Assembly: GCA_034430425.1 (NCBI GenBank)
Contig: DAOUEK010000002.1
Coordinates: forward strand, 10,810 to 74,809
Direction: 5' to 3'
Length of the DNA stretch: 64,000 nt
Source: WVZH01 sp034430425
GTDB lineage: Bacteria > Chloroflexota > Anaerolineae > Anaerolineales > E44-bin32
How positions within the stretch are numbered: the stretch's first letter is position 1; each line of letters begins with the position of its first letter. Both the position numbers and the translations under genes were made by a program. Shown in pieces: positions 17,136 to 25,964 of this stretch. The notes below the pieces were generated by a model, which saw only the letters and a list, made by a program, of their open reading frames with translations, was not told the origin of the DNA and did not search any database.

Positions 17136-18303
17136 ACTGTCGTAATTCCTCCCAACGCAATCGGTGACTTGTCTTATTTGACTGATTAATCATCACCATG
17201 CGATCGTTACAAGAAAAACAGGGATCAATCCCGGCCAGGATCATTGGTACGTCAGCCAGTTGGTGTCCTACGGCGAGTTTGATGACGGACATCATATTGC
17301 AGATCGTTGGCGTTCGTACTTTGATTCGGTCGGGGGTATCGCTGCCGTTGCTGCGGATGAAGTAGAACAACTCACCGCGCGGCGCTTCCACGCGCAGTAC
17401 AGTTTCGCCTTGCTGGATGCGTCGCGGCATGCGAACCGTCAGGTCGCCAGCGGGCAGGTTGTTCAGGATCTGACGGATAACCCGGTAGCTTTCGAATAAT
17501 TCTCTGACACGTACCAACACGCGTGCTTTCAGGTCGCCGCTGTCGTCCAGGGTGATCTGGATGGGGAATTGATCGTAGGCTGCGTAGGGCGCTTCGATGC
17601 GAATATCTCGATTGACTCCGGAAGCGCGCGCGGTGGGTCCGACGGTTCCCAGCACTTCTGCCTCCCGGCGGTTCATGGTGCCGATTTCTTGTGTACGCTG
17701 CAGGAACAAGGCGTCTGTGGAGACCACTTCGAGATAATAATGGGTCCGCTCTTCGAGGAAGTTGATTCCGGCAAGGATCGACTCTATTCGAGATTTATCT
17801 ACATCGAATTTCACGCCGCCGAGTATGTTGGCGGAATAATTGACGCGATTTCCGGAGAGTTCTTCCAGGATATCCATGACTGTCTCGCGGTCGCGCCAGC
17901 TGTACATAAAAAGGGTATCGAAGCCTGCTTCGTGTGCGGTGACGCCGAACCAGAGCATGTGGCTGTGAATACGTTCGAGTTCGGCAAAAAGGACTCGTAT
18001 CGCCTGGGCGCGAGGGGACACCTGCACTTGTGCGAGGCGTTCCACGGCGAGGCAGTACGCCATCCCATGTATATGGGAGCAGATACCGCAGATGCGTTCC
18101 AGCATATACAAATTCTGTGTCCAGGTTCTGATTTCCGCCGCCTTTTCGATACCGCGGTGCGCATAGCCAAGTCTCACGTAAGCATCCGTGACGATCTCAC
18201 CATCAACGGTGATGCGGAAGTGGGATGGTTCTTTGAGCGCAGGATGTTGAGGTCCAATAGGCACAGTGAAACTTTGCGCCGTCTTATGTTCTTCCATCAG
18301 CAC
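17101..18303 (-). CDS. Group 4 [NiFe]-hydrogenase catalytic large subunit (NuoD/HyfG-like)
   Basis: A 400-residue subunit. GPQHPALKEPSHFRITVDGE is the NuoD-family start; RICGICSHIHGMAY and DPCFSCNDR give both cysteine pairs of the Ni-Fe site, so this is a hydrogenase and not a complex I NuoD. A 31-residue tail follows DPCFSCNDR, beginning with Met, the same R|M cleavage site known for HycE, and a HycI protease is encoded downstream. The NuoC-like domain is on a separate gene (18297-18788), overlapped by seven bases. The enzyme probably evolves H2 from ferredoxin electrons, or the reverse. Confidence 0.95.
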   Translation of the reverse strand: MLMEEHKTAQSFTVPIGPQHPALKEPSHFRITVDGEIVTDAYVRLGYAHRGIEKAAEIRTWTQNLYMLERICGICSHIHGMAYCLAVERLAQVQVSPRAQAIRVLFAELERIHSHMLWFGVTAHEAGFDTLFMYSWRDRETVMDILEELSGNRVNYSANILGGVKFDVDKSRIESILAGINFLEERTHYYLEVVSTDALFLQRTQEIGTMNRREAEVLGTVGPTARASGVNRDIRIEAPYAAYDQFPIQITLDDSGDLKARVLVRVRELFESYRVIRQILNNLPAGDLTVRMPRRIQQGETVLRVEAPRGELFYFIRSNGSDTPDRIKVRTPTICNMMSVIKLAVGHQLADVPMILAGIDPCFSCNDRMVMINQSNKTSHRLRWEELRQYGIKYYQQRTA

Positions 18304-18788
18304 TCTCCCAGGGTTACATAGGATCTGAGTTTGTTTCGATCGAAATCTTTACGTAGTGGAAAGACGTCATCCGGCCAGTCATCCGGCAGATAAAGGCGGG
18401 ATGGATTTCGCAAACCATCAATGTGGATACCGAACATCTCTTGCAGTTCACGCTCGAAGACTTCTGCGCTGGGAATGATCTCGCACAGGCTGGGCAAGCA
18501 TCCATCTTGGCGAGGTACATTCAGGCGCAATGTGACAACCGCCTCGCCGGTACAGAATTGGTAGAGGACTTCTAATTCGCCACTTTCCAGCCCGGGATCC
18601 AGGCCGGTGATCGCGCAGAGATATCCAAGGCGGATAACCCGCAGACCGGCCACGACGGGGATCAAGTCGTCACTTGTCTTCAAGCGCGCGTCCAAACGAT
18701 TGGGCTCGGGGCGTGTGACCTCCGTCTTCCACATCCATTGCTCGAGCAGCTGCGAAGCGATTCGAAGAGTTTTTTCTGTGTCATTCAT
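18297..18788 (-). CDS. Membrane hydrogenase NuoC-like subunit (30-kDa type)
   Basis: A 163-residue protein of the complex I 30-kDa family. The C-terminal ERELQEMFGIHIDGLRNPSRLYLPDDWPD matches the signature E-R-E-x-x-[D/E]-[M/L]-[F/Y]-G-[I/V]. It stabilises the large subunit in the hydrophilic arm. ATG 18788 was chosen because GGTGG lies just upstream; five in-frame codons precede it. In E. coli Hyc/Hyf this domain is fused to the large subunit; here it is separate, as in complex I of many bacteria and in Mbh. Confidence 0.9.
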   Translation of the reverse strand: MNDTEKTLRIASQLLEQWMWKTEVTRPEPNRLDARLKTSDDLIPVVAGLRVIRLGYLCAITGLDPGLESGELEVLYQFCTGEAVVTLRLNVPRQDGCLPSLCEIIPSAEVFERELQEMFGIHIDGLRNPSRLYLPDDWPDDVFPLRKDFDRNKLRSYVTLGEC

Positions 18789-18825
18789 TTTCCACCGTTC
18801 CATATACCTTTGCGTTTGTTTACGC

Positions 18826-19293
18826 TTATTCTGATTCTGGCGTCTTGATTTTGGTCAAGAGTTTAATCACGCCATCGATGATGGCTTCCGGACGAGGCGG
18901 GCAGCCAGGGATGTAGGCATCCACAGGGATCACCTGATCGACACCACCAAGCACGTTGTAGCATTCCCGGAAAACACCGCCTGTCAGCGCACAAGCACCA
19001 ATTGCGACAACGAATTTTGGCGTATGCATTTGTTCGTAGATGCGGATCAAGCGATCACGGGCTTGTCGCGTGACGCCACCCGTGCATAACAGAACATCGG
19101 CGTGACGTGGACTTCCCTGGAGCTTGATGCCGAAGCGTTCCAAATCGTATCTGGGTGTCAGCGTGGCGAGAATCTCGATATCGCATCCGTTACATGAACC
19201 TGAGTTGAAGTGTAAGGCCCAGGGCGAATTGATGCGCGCCCATGTCTTCACTTTATCGAGATTTAGCTGATACAGTTTTCCGTTCAAGCTCAT
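18826..19293 (-). CDS. Membrane hydrogenase small subunit (NuoB/HyfI-like)
   Basis: A 155-residue NuoB-family subunit. NSGSCNGCDIEILA, ACALTGGVFRECYN and IPGCPPRPEAIIDGV contain the cysteines for the proximal [4Fe-4S] cluster next to the Ni-Fe site. C-N-G-C-D replaces the C-C-A-x-E of complex I NuoB, another sign that this is a hydrogenase. It lies 37 bp before the NuoC-like gene. Confidence 0.93.
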   Translation of the reverse strand: MSLNGKLYQLNLDKVKTWARINSPWALHFNSGSCNGCDIEILATLTPRYDLERFGIKLQGSPRHADVLLCTGGVTRQARDRLIRIYEQMHTPKFVVAIGACALTGGVFRECYNVLGGVDQVIPVDAYIPGCPPRPEAIIDGVIKLLTKIKTPESE

Positions 19294-19317
19294 GATGAAC
19301 CGCTCCCTGGATGTCTT

Positions 19318-19632
19318 TCAACCTAATATGAGTGCCAGCAAGGTCAATATCAAACCCGCGAGATAGATCATCGTTATTGCGTTCGACCCGCCGCTTCCCA
19401 ATACGAGTGTGCCCAGATGGAGAATGGCGAAGAACAACGCAATGATGAAAAAGGGACGATATCCTGGTGCTGCCATTCGCCTCGGCGGCAGCTCTCCGCT
19501 GGCATACGTACTTGACTTCAAGATAGTCTTCACCGTATCGCCGGCCAAGTACCGGCCGATCAAATAAAGCAGCGCGGCAAAAGCCAGGTAGAGCGCGAAT
19601 GAAATCAGCGGATGGTGGATTACAGAGTCCAT
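19318..19632 (-). CDS. NuoA-like membrane subunit
   Basis: A 104-residue protein with three predicted membrane helices (about residues 8-28, 58-80 and 85-103). Between TM1 and TM2, SSTYASGELPPRR takes the place of the Y-E-C-G loop of NuoA, followed by PFFIIALFFAILHLGTLVL. The loop cysteine, one of the complex I active/deactive markers, is missing. NuoA-like subunits are absent from Hyc/Hyf/Ech, so their presence brings this hydrogenase closer to complex I. The NuoA call rests on size, topology and position next to NuoB. Confidence 0.7.
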   Translation of the reverse strand: MDSVIHHPLISFALYLAFAALLYLIGRYLAGDTVKTILKSSTYASGELPPRRMAAPGYRPFFIIALFFAILHLGTLVLGSGGSNAITMIYLAGLILTLLALILG

Positions 19633-19674
19633 TCTTTGCTCCCCGTTTCTACATTCGGGTATATCGTTGAACCG

Positions 19675-21192
19675 TCAAGGTAAGGCAACGGATGAAGCAT
19701 TGAGAACACCTCGAATAAGTGCTTGGCCGGCCGGATTAGTGAGACCGTCGATGAGCGTTGGCCAAACGCCAAACAGGAAGATGAGAAGCGTAAGGACAAT
19801 CAGGGGGAGCTTCATGCTCCACGGGATCTGTCCACCGTTGAGAACATCTGTTGATGGTTTGTTGCGATATAGGACGTTCACCAACGGCGCGTAATAAGCC
19901 AGGGAAAGTACACTGTTCAACGCTGCAAAGATGATCAGCAGGATGATGGCCGTGTTTTGTGTCTCAAAACCGGCCACGAAGATTTGCCATTTTGAGGTGA
20001 AGCCTGCGAGTGGTGGCAGGCCGCCAAGACTGAGTGCGGCGACGCTGAGCGCCAACGCCGGAATGGGGTAGAGCTGTGCAGCGCCGGCCAGATCCTCAAT
20101 GCACAGCGGTTCGTGCCGATCGAGCAGGATGCGAAGTGCATAGAGCAATGAGCCGGCGGCGAGAAAAGCGAGGCCTTTCATAACGCCATGGTTGATTAAG
20201 TGGAAGAAGCTTCCCTGTGCACCATCGGTGTTGTAGGTGTAATAGGATATTCCCAGACCGACGAGCATGTAGCCCACGTGCGCAATGGACGAATACGCAA
20301 ACATGCGTTTGACTTGCCGCTGGCCCAGTGCAAGAAGGTTTCCTGCGAGCATGTTCAAGCAGCCGAAGCCCATCAACATCACGCCCCATAACGAAGAGAT
20401 GTCGGATAAGGCGCTCAGACAACGAAGCAGAGCGATCAAGCCTGCTTCGATAACTACGCCGGAAAGCATGGCACTGATCCCGCTCGGAGCCTGGGAGTGT
20501 GCATCGGGCAGCCAGGTGTGAAGCGGTACGAGCGCGCTCTTCACGCCAAACCCGATAATGAATAGTCCTCCGGCCGCGAGGAGTACGGGTGAGGGCGTTG
20601 CATTCTGGCGGATGCTGTCCAGGCTGAGTTCACCGTACTGCGAGAATACGAGACTGATACCAATCAACACCAGCGTAGAGCCAGCGGCGCTCTGCACCAG
20701 GTATTTCACGCCTGCTTCTAGTGAGGGAGGTTGATCCCGATAGAATGCCACCAGCAGGTACGAAGTGACCGCCATGGCCTCGAACCAGATCCACAAGTTG
20801 AACAAATCGCTTGCGCAGGCGAGGCCGATCATCACCCCGATCATGGCAACAAGCATGGCGAAGAACTTTTCTTGGCCGGTCTCCTTTGCCAGGTAGGACA
20901 CTGAAAAAAGTGCCACGAGGGTCCCCAGCGATAAAGTGACGCCAATAAAAAGGAGGCTTAACCCATCCATCTGAAGTGAGATGTTACCGATGCTGAATGC
21001 CTGTGTCCCCGACGCGGCATAGTCCTTCGCCGCAAGGAGGAAGGGAATCCATGTTGCTGCGAGAGAGCTCAAACCCATAATTTGTGCGGTTTTACCTCGT
21101 TTCATGCGCTGCCCGATACGACCCGTCAAGTAAATAACGGGTGTGGAGATAAGTGGAAGTGCGATGAGCCAGTGCAAAGCAATCGAGGTCAT
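19675..21192 (-). CDS. Antiporter-like membrane subunit (NuoN/MrpD type)
   Basis: A 505-residue proton-translocating family protein with about 14 hydrophobic segments. WFEAMAVTSYLLVAFY contains the TM5 glutamate, KSALVPLHTWLPDAHSQAPSGISAMLSG holds the TM7-8 lysine/histidine signature, and RMFAYSSIAHVGYMLVGLG follows. ATG 21192 has GGAG seven bases upstream. It overlaps nothing and lies one base after the NuoL-like gene. Together with the NuoL-like protein it supplies two ion channels to the membrane arm. Confidence 0.92.
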   Translation of the reverse strand: MTSIALHWLIALPLISTPVIYLTGRIGQRMKRGKTAQIMGLSSLAATWIPFLLAAKDYAASGTQAFSIGNISLQMDGLSLLFIGVTLSLGTLVALFSVSYLAKETGQEKFFAMLVAMIGVMIGLACASDLFNLWIWFEAMAVTSYLLVAFYRDQPPSLEAGVKYLVQSAAGSTLVLIGISLVFSQYGELSLDSIRQNATPSPVLLAAGGLFIIGFGVKSALVPLHTWLPDAHSQAPSGISAMLSGVVIEAGLIALLRCLSALSDISSLWGVMLMGFGCLNMLAGNLLALGQRQVKRMFAYSSIAHVGYMLVGLGISYYTYNTDGAQGSFFHLINHGVMKGLAFLAAGSLLYALRILLDRHEPLCIEDLAGAAQLYPIPALALSVAALSLGGLPPLAGFTSKWQIFVAGFETQNTAIILLIIFAALNSVLSLAYYAPLVNVLYRNKPSTDVLNGGQIPWSMKLPLIVLTLLIFLFGVWPTLIDGLTNPAGQALIRGVLNASSVALP

Positions 21193-21193
21193 A

Positions 21194-22942
21194 TCAGGCT
21201 CCAATTAATAGGAGTGCCAATAGAATGCAGGTCGCAGCACTGATGCCGGCGATATTCAGGTTGAGCTGTCCACTATGTGCCGCACGAAGAAGCCTGGAAG
21301 CCTGCTGTGTAGTGTGGATGACGGCTCGGTAAAGGATTTCCAGGCCATAGCCAGACTCGATGAAGCGCGTTAGGGGCTTGGGTATATGGAGAAATTTTTC
21401 GATGCGAGATCGCGAGTGCCAGCATAACCCGCCGAGCACAATCACGCCCAGCGCGATATAGGTCAACGAAGCGCTGAAGATTTCTTCAAGCAGCGCGGCC
21501 AGACTGGTGAGATGGATATTATGAAAAGGGAGGGAATCCTTCAGCAGCGAACTAAAATTCGGGGCATACAGCCAGGTGGTGAGTACACCTACAGCGAGAA
21601 AAGTGAGTGAGATCCGCATGGCGAGTGGCGCGCTGTGTATCCTGCGCGCTTCTCCAGATTTTCCGCAAAACGTCATACTGTAGATCCGCATCGTATACCA
21701 TGCGGTCAGGCCAGCACCAGCGAGCATGCAGATAAAAGCCCACTGTGGACCCTGATGCAATCCGTTTTCCAGGATTAATTCTTTGCTGAAGAATCCATTG
21801 GAGAGGGGCAGTCCGGCCAGCGCCAAACCGCCAATCAGGAAAGTGGCGTGGACAATGGGCATCTTCTTGCGCAAAGCGCCCATGTGGCGCATGTCGCGCG
21901 TTCCGGCGGTGTGGATCACGGCACCGGTGCCTAAAAACAAGAGTGCTTTGAAAACCGCGTGGCTGAGCAGGTGAAGCATGCTGGCGAAAATGCCCCCGAC
22001 GCCAATCGCATAGACCATATAGCCCAGCTGACTGATGGTCGAATATGCGAGAGCACGCTTGATATCGTCGGTTCTCGTCGCCATCAACGCCGCCAGGATG
22101 GCAGATGATAACCCGACGATCATGACACTCGTTTTCCATCCGGGTATCGATTCGAACGCCGGATAGAAGCGTGCCAGCAGATAGACGCCGGCATTGACCA
22201 TCGTCGCAGCGTGGATGAGCGCTGTGACGGGCGTAGGCGCTTCCATTGCGTCTGGCAGCCAGGTATGCAGCGGGAACTGCGCCGATTTGGCCATAGCTGC
22301 CAGCAAGAAGCCAAAACCAATTGCAGCCAATAAACTGGCTTCAAGTGTTGGAGCGGCTTCGAGAAAATCCTGGATTTGGTAGCTGCCGATGTGGGAGCGG
22401 ATAATCAACGCGCCGGTGAGAAGTCCAATTCCGCCGAATTGTGTAACGATCAATGCTTTTATACCGCCGGCAACCGCTTTGGGATCATCATTGTGGAAGG
22501 AAATCAAGGCGTAGGAGCAAAAAGCGGTGATTTCCCAGAAAAAGAACATCAACAGCATGCTGCCGGAGAGACCCAGACCGGACATGGCGCCGATAAAAAA
22601 CAGAATCAGCCCGTAATAACGGCCGAGTTGGGCTTCACCATGCATGTAATCAATGGAGAAAAGCACCGCCAGGCTGCCGACGACCGAAGCGATGATCGCT
22701 AAAATGACGCCCAGGCCATCAGGAACGAGAGTGAGATCGCCGAAAAAATCATCCATTGGAATGCGTACGATGGGTGCATCTGACGGGTTGAGCAAAAGCA
22801 GAAGCGAGATGATCCCCGTGACGACAGCAAAGATAGATGCCACTGCATGCTGCAGCCTGGGGCGATCGTTCCCGCAAATCCAAACGACAATCGTTCCCAC
22901 CCAGGGCAGGAAAATACAGAGCATAACGCATAGGAGTGCCAT
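21194..22942 (-). CDS. Antiporter-like membrane subunit (NuoL/HyfB type)
   Basis: A 582-residue proton-translocating family protein. FFWEITAFCSYALISF carries the TM5 glutamate, KSAQFPLHTWLPDAMEAPTPVTALIHAATMVNAGVYLLARF is the textbook NuoL/MrpA TM7-8 motif with Lys and His, and KRALAYSTISQLGYM follows. The C-terminal 120 residues are hydrophobic but do not form the long lateral helix expected of NuoL, which usually needs over 600 residues. It begins three bases after the NuoK-like gene. Confidence 0.93.
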   Translation of the reverse strand: MALLCVMLCIFLPWVGTIVVWICGNDRPRLQHAVASIFAVVTGIISLLLLLNPSDAPIVRIPMDDFFGDLTLVPDGLGVILAIIASVVGSLAVLFSIDYMHGEAQLGRYYGLILFFIGAMSGLGLSGSMLLMFFFWEITAFCSYALISFHNDDPKAVAGGIKALIVTQFGGIGLLTGALIIRSHIGSYQIQDFLEAAPTLEASLLAAIGFGFLLAAMAKSAQFPLHTWLPDAMEAPTPVTALIHAATMVNAGVYLLARFYPAFESIPGWKTSVMIVGLSSAILAALMATRTDDIKRALAYSTISQLGYMVYAIGVGGIFASMLHLLSHAVFKALLFLGTGAVIHTAGTRDMRHMGALRKKMPIVHATFLIGGLALAGLPLSNGFFSKELILENGLHQGPQWAFICMLAGAGLTAWYTMRIYSMTFCGKSGEARRIHSAPLAMRISLTFLAVGVLTTWLYAPNFSSLLKDSLPFHNIHLTSLAALLEEIFSASLTYIALGVIVLGGLCWHSRSRIEKFLHIPKPLTRFIESGYGLEILYRAVIHTTQQASRLLRAAHSGQLNLNIAGISAATCILLALLLIGA

Positions 22943-22945
22943 GGA

Positions 22946-23257
22946 TTATCCCTTCAGCTTACCCAGGTCTCGCACGTCGAGCGTACCGACTCTGCGCCGA
23001 ACTTGTACGGCAAGGGCGATACCGATGACGGCGACGATCGTGTCGGCAACGATGACGGTTAGTGCCAGACTCTGAGCGAGCTGAATTTCGTCCCGCACGA
23101 AACCGGCGGTGATCAAGGCCAGGAGAGCAGATTTCACCAGGATTTGAATGGCGATCACGAGCTTGATCAGGTTATAACTAACCATCAAGCCGTAGAAGCC
23201 AATTCCAAGCAAGACCGCTACACCGACGATGAAAATGTTTACTGGAGATGGAGCCAT
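22946..23257 (-). CDS. NuoK/MnhC/HyfE-like membrane subunit
   Basis: A 103-residue protein with three membrane helices. GIGFYGLMVSYNLIKLVIAIQILVKSALL matches the NuoK/MrpC pattern G-x-Y-x-[L/M]-x-x-x-[N/R]-[L/I]-[I/L]-[K/R]-x-x-[I/L]-x-[I/L]-x, and ALTVIVADTIVAVIGIALAVQ corresponds to the E-x-A-x-G-L helix, with Asp in place of the usual glutamate. It follows the NuoJ-like gene in the order seen in Mrp and complex I. Confidence 0.85.
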   Translation of the reverse strand: MAPSPVNIFIVGVAVLLGIGFYGLMVSYNLIKLVIAIQILVKSALLALITAGFVRDEIQLAQSLALTVIVADTIVAVIGIALAVQVRRRVGTLDVRDLGKLKG

Positions 23258-23294
23258 GCTGTCTCCTTCAGTGTGATCCTTTCATCCACGAAGA

Positions 23295-23888
23295 TTAGAA
23301 CAACTCGAGTTTCTTCTTCGAATGAAGTTCTGTTGCTGCTTTCGATTGCTGCGAGAGGGATTGAAGATCACGGTCCCGCAATGCGGCCATTTCATCAGTC
23401 GCCGCTCCCTCGAGTGGCGCTTTCGCCTCCGCAAGGATACCCAGCAAACCTAGAACGCCGGAGAAGATCAATACAATTTGCACCAGCATGTCCAGGCCTC
23501 TTTGCTGCCAGAGTGTTTCCACGAACGGTTGGACCTGGGAAGTGCGTACGGGTGGCTCGATTGGAATGATCAACAAGATCAAGAGGAGCGAGCTGATTAA
23601 AACGAGGGCAACTGCGATGGGAAGCGGTACGATTTCGCGGACAGATAATTCCTGGTCTCCGGCGACGTTAATCGCGAAGACAAATAGTACTGTTACCAGG
23701 CCCGCGCCGACACTGAGTTCGATCACCGCGACTTGCTCGGCGCCAAGGCTGTAGAAGAGAACGGAGAGCAATGCGCTGAGACCGGCAAGCCAGAGTGCCG
23801 AAACCAGGAGACGCTTCGAACGAACGGCTTGCAGAGCGCACGTTAAAGAAACCGCAATCAACAACGTGTACATCACTATTCGTTCCAT
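23295..23888 (-). CDS. NuoJ/MbhD-like membrane subunit, first gene of the membrane-hydrogenase operon
   Basis: A 197-residue membrane protein with about five hydrophobic segments. QVAVIELSVGAGLVTVLFVFAI resembles the conserved T-E-A-x-V-G-A-G-L stretch of MbhD/MrpA-C (DUF4040) proteins. The C-terminal 45 residues are polar and cytoplasmic. ATG 23888 has AAGGATT seven bases upstream; a second ATG lies five codons in. The 289 bp before it contain the GTAAC-repeat site A. Assignment to the NuoJ position is from topology and order. Confidence 0.75.
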   Translation of the reverse strand: MERIVMYTLLIAVSLTCALQAVRSKRLLVSALWLAGLSALLSVLFYSLGAEQVAVIELSVGAGLVTVLFVFAINVAGDQELSVREIVPLPIAVALVLISSLLLILLIIPIEPPVRTSQVQPFVETLWQQRGLDMLVQIVLIFSGVLGLLGILAEAKAPLEGAATDEMAALRDRDLQSLSQQSKAATELHSKKKLELF

Positions 23889-24073
23889 TTGGAATCCTTC
23901 ACATCGAGTTGGAAGGTTTTCGCCGGGCGGGAAAGAAGTGTAGAGATTTGTGTGTCGTGTTTCGCAAGCATTGCGTGTGCCTCGTAGCGTGCTGCATACA
24001 GGGTTTTACTATGTGCGAGGACATGCACAGTTGAATCGGCAACTGTTCCTCTACCGCAGTGTAGGTACTCGCG

Positions 24074-24112
24074 GTAACAATCCTGGTTGTGCTTGGGTAA
24101 CAATTCAGTAAC
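24074..24112 (-). promoter_or_regulatory. GTAAC direct-repeat operator, site A
   Basis: GTAAC occurs at 24074, 24097 and 24108, with steps of 23 and 11 bp, followed by AGAGATGT. The geometry and flanking bases match site B at 13732-13770. It lies 186 bp upstream of the membrane-hydrogenase operon and just after the OmpR-type regulator gene, which is the natural candidate to bind it. The rest of the gap 23889-24177 has no convincing gene; a 75-codon open frame there overlaps the site and was not called. Confidence 0.55.
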
Positions 24113-24177
24113 AGAGATGTAATCTATCGGTTTTTAAAGGATGCTGCGGTATTGCCGTTTTTCGAGGATTTTGCAGA

Positions 24178-24858
24178 TTATTCGTTTTCTTCCAGCGAGT
24201 AGCCGATACCGCTGATTGTAGTCAGATGGTGGGGATTCGATGGGTCGGGCTCGATCTTGCGTCGCAGCCGGTAGACCAGTTGTTTGAGCATCACGCGATC
24301 GCCAGCAGACGGGCCCCAGATCGAGTCAATCAACATATCAAACGGAAGGACCTGGCCGAAATTGATGATTAACACTTCCATCAGGCGCGTCTCGAGCTTG
24401 GTGAGTTTTATGGGTTCATCATCACCAGAGAAGACCTCATTTCGGGTCAGGTCCAGGGTGAGATTCCCGGCAGTCAGCGGCGCATTGGAAATCGGCTTTA
24501 TTTCAGATCTACGCAGCACGGCTTCCGAGCGTGCGACAAGTTGCCTGGGACTGAAGGGTTTAACAATATAATCATCCGCGCCCAGCTCAAGACCTCTGAC
24601 GACGTCATCTTCCTCGCCGCGCACGCTGAGGATAATGATAGGGGTGGATGCTTCCGAGCGAATGCGCTGGCAGACGGCGAGCCCGTTGAGTTTTGGCAGG
24701 TTGATATCCAGTATGATTAAATCGGGTTCGGATTCCCGCCAACGATCCAGTGCCGTTTGTCCGTCATAAGCGACGATGACCTCGAAACCAGCCCGCCGCA
24801 TCGTAAAAGAAACCACATCTGCGAGGGCTAAATCATCGTCAACAATCAAAGCTTTCAT
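24178..24858 (-). CDS. OmpR/PhoB-family response regulator
   Basis: A 226-residue regulator. The receiver has ALIVDDDLALADVV, LIILDINLPKLNG (phospho-acceptor Asp) and YIVKPFSPRQL (Lys); the C-terminal winged helix carries LTKLETRLMEVLI, VLKQ-type recognition region VMLKQLVYRLRRKIEPDP and ISGIGYSLEE. It overlaps the kinase gene upstream by four bases, a cognate pair. The next operon in the direction of transcription is the membrane hydrogenase, preceded by the 11-bp repeat site typical of this regulator class, so it probably controls that operon. Confidence 0.93.
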   Translation of the reverse strand: MKALIVDDDLALADVVSFTMRRAGFEVIVAYDGQTALDRWRESEPDLIILDINLPKLNGLAVCQRIRSEASTPIIILSVRGEEDDVVRGLELGADDYIVKPFSPRQLVARSEAVLRRSEIKPISNAPLTAGNLTLDLTRNEVFSGDDEPIKLTKLETRLMEVLIINFGQVLPFDMLIDSIWGPSAGDRVMLKQLVYRLRRKIEPDPSNPHHLTTISGIGYSLEENE

Positions 24859-25949
24859 GCTGGCTGTCCATTAATGGGAAGCGTGAACCAAAAAATCGAT
24901 CCACCGTTCTTCCGGTTTTCAACACCGAGTTCTCCGCTGTGTTCTTCGATGATGGCTTTCACGACTGATAGTCCCAAGCCAATACCATACTGTGTTCCGT
25001 CGTCGTTGCCAAGTCTTACAAAGCGCTTAAAAACTTGGTCTTTATCTTTGTTTGGGATGCCATCGCCTCGGTCCGCAATCGCCACGCGTATTTTACCGTT
25101 TTCGATCATTTCCAGGGTGAGTTCGATCTGCGTTCCAATCGGGCTGTATTTACTCGCGTTCGAGATCAAATTGACCAGCACCTGAGTTAACCGAGTCGGA
25201 TCTGCCTGGATCGCTGGGAAAGAATCCGGTTTGCGCAGTAATAATAGCTGGCGGCGGCGAGTAAGCAATGGCTGCATTACTCGCACCGCTTCGATGAGTA
25301 CGGCATCAAATCGGGTTGAGCGTTTGTGAATATGGAAATGGCCGGCTTCAATACTGATACTTTCGAGCAGGTTATCGATCAAAGTCTGTATACCGGAGAC
25401 GCTCATGTGGATCGAACTGAGGAGTTCACATAGTTCCGCCTTGGACAGGTTTTCGATTTCCTCCAGGAGAACTTCAACCGATGCGTTGATTGCCGAAAGA
25501 GGCGTTCGGAACTCGTGGGTTATGTTGCCCAAAAAGTATGATCGTAAGCTGTCGGCCGCTTTTTCCTCCGTGATATCGCGCAAAATAAAGAGCCTCTTCT
25601 CTTTGTCAACGTCGGTTGAAGGGAAGCAAACCCTGGCGATTTCAATAATTGCCAGTTCTTTTTCCTGCATGGGAAAGATGGCATTACGTATCTTTTTATC
25701 TGCTGCTTCGATATCCTGAGGCGATCTTTCTGTTTCGTGAGGAACCGCAATTTCGCCCAAGGGTAATTTGAAGATGCGTCCTTTTGTAAATCCCGTTGCC
25801 GTTTCCGCATTTTGATTGAGAGACGTGATTCTGCCCTCCGCGTCAAGCGTGATGACGCTGTCCTCAAAACGCTGGAAAAGCGAATCAAGCCATGATTTTA
25901 TCGAGAGCGAATCGTCCAAGCGGGTTTTGGATTTCATGGTTGTAGACAT
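24855..25949 (-). CDS. Soluble PAS histidine kinase
   Basis: A 364-residue kinase with an N-terminal PAS domain (DSVITLDAEGRITSLNQNAE; ILRDITEEK at its end), an H-box (GNITHEFRTPLSAINAS) and an ATPase domain (ISNASKYSPIGTQ, DRGDGIPNKD, GIGLGLSVVKAIIEEHSG). No membrane helix. It closely resembles the C-terminal half of the kinase at 28463-30541 (the F-R-T-P-L-[S/T]-A region and the GSIFWFTLP ending), so the two pairs are paralogous. The signal is probably cytoplasmic, for example redox state through PAS, but no cofactor ligand can be read. Confidence 0.92.
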   Translation of the reverse strand: MSTTMKSKTRLDDSLSIKSWLDSLFQRFEDSVITLDAEGRITSLNQNAETATGFTKGRIFKLPLGEIAVPHETERSPQDIEAADKKIRNAIFPMQEKELAIIEIARVCFPSTDVDKEKRLFILRDITEEKAADSLRSYFLGNITHEFRTPLSAINASVEVLLEEIENLSKAELCELLSSIHMSVSGIQTLIDNLLESISIEAGHFHIHKRSTRFDAVLIEAVRVMQPLLTRRRQLLLLRKPDSFPAIQADPTRLTQVLVNLISNASKYSPIGTQIELTLEMIENGKIRVAIADRGDGIPNKDKDQVFKRFVRLGNDDGTQYGIGLGLSVVKAIIEEHSGELGVENRKNGGSIFWFTLPINGQPA

Positions 25950-25964
25950 GAGATCAGAGTTAGA

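Noticed and set aside
23876..24103. 75-codon minus-strand open frame before the membrane-hydrogenase operon
   Set aside because: It overlaps the GTAAC operator, has no SD and no recognisable domain. A shorter form from an internal ATG is possible but unsupported.
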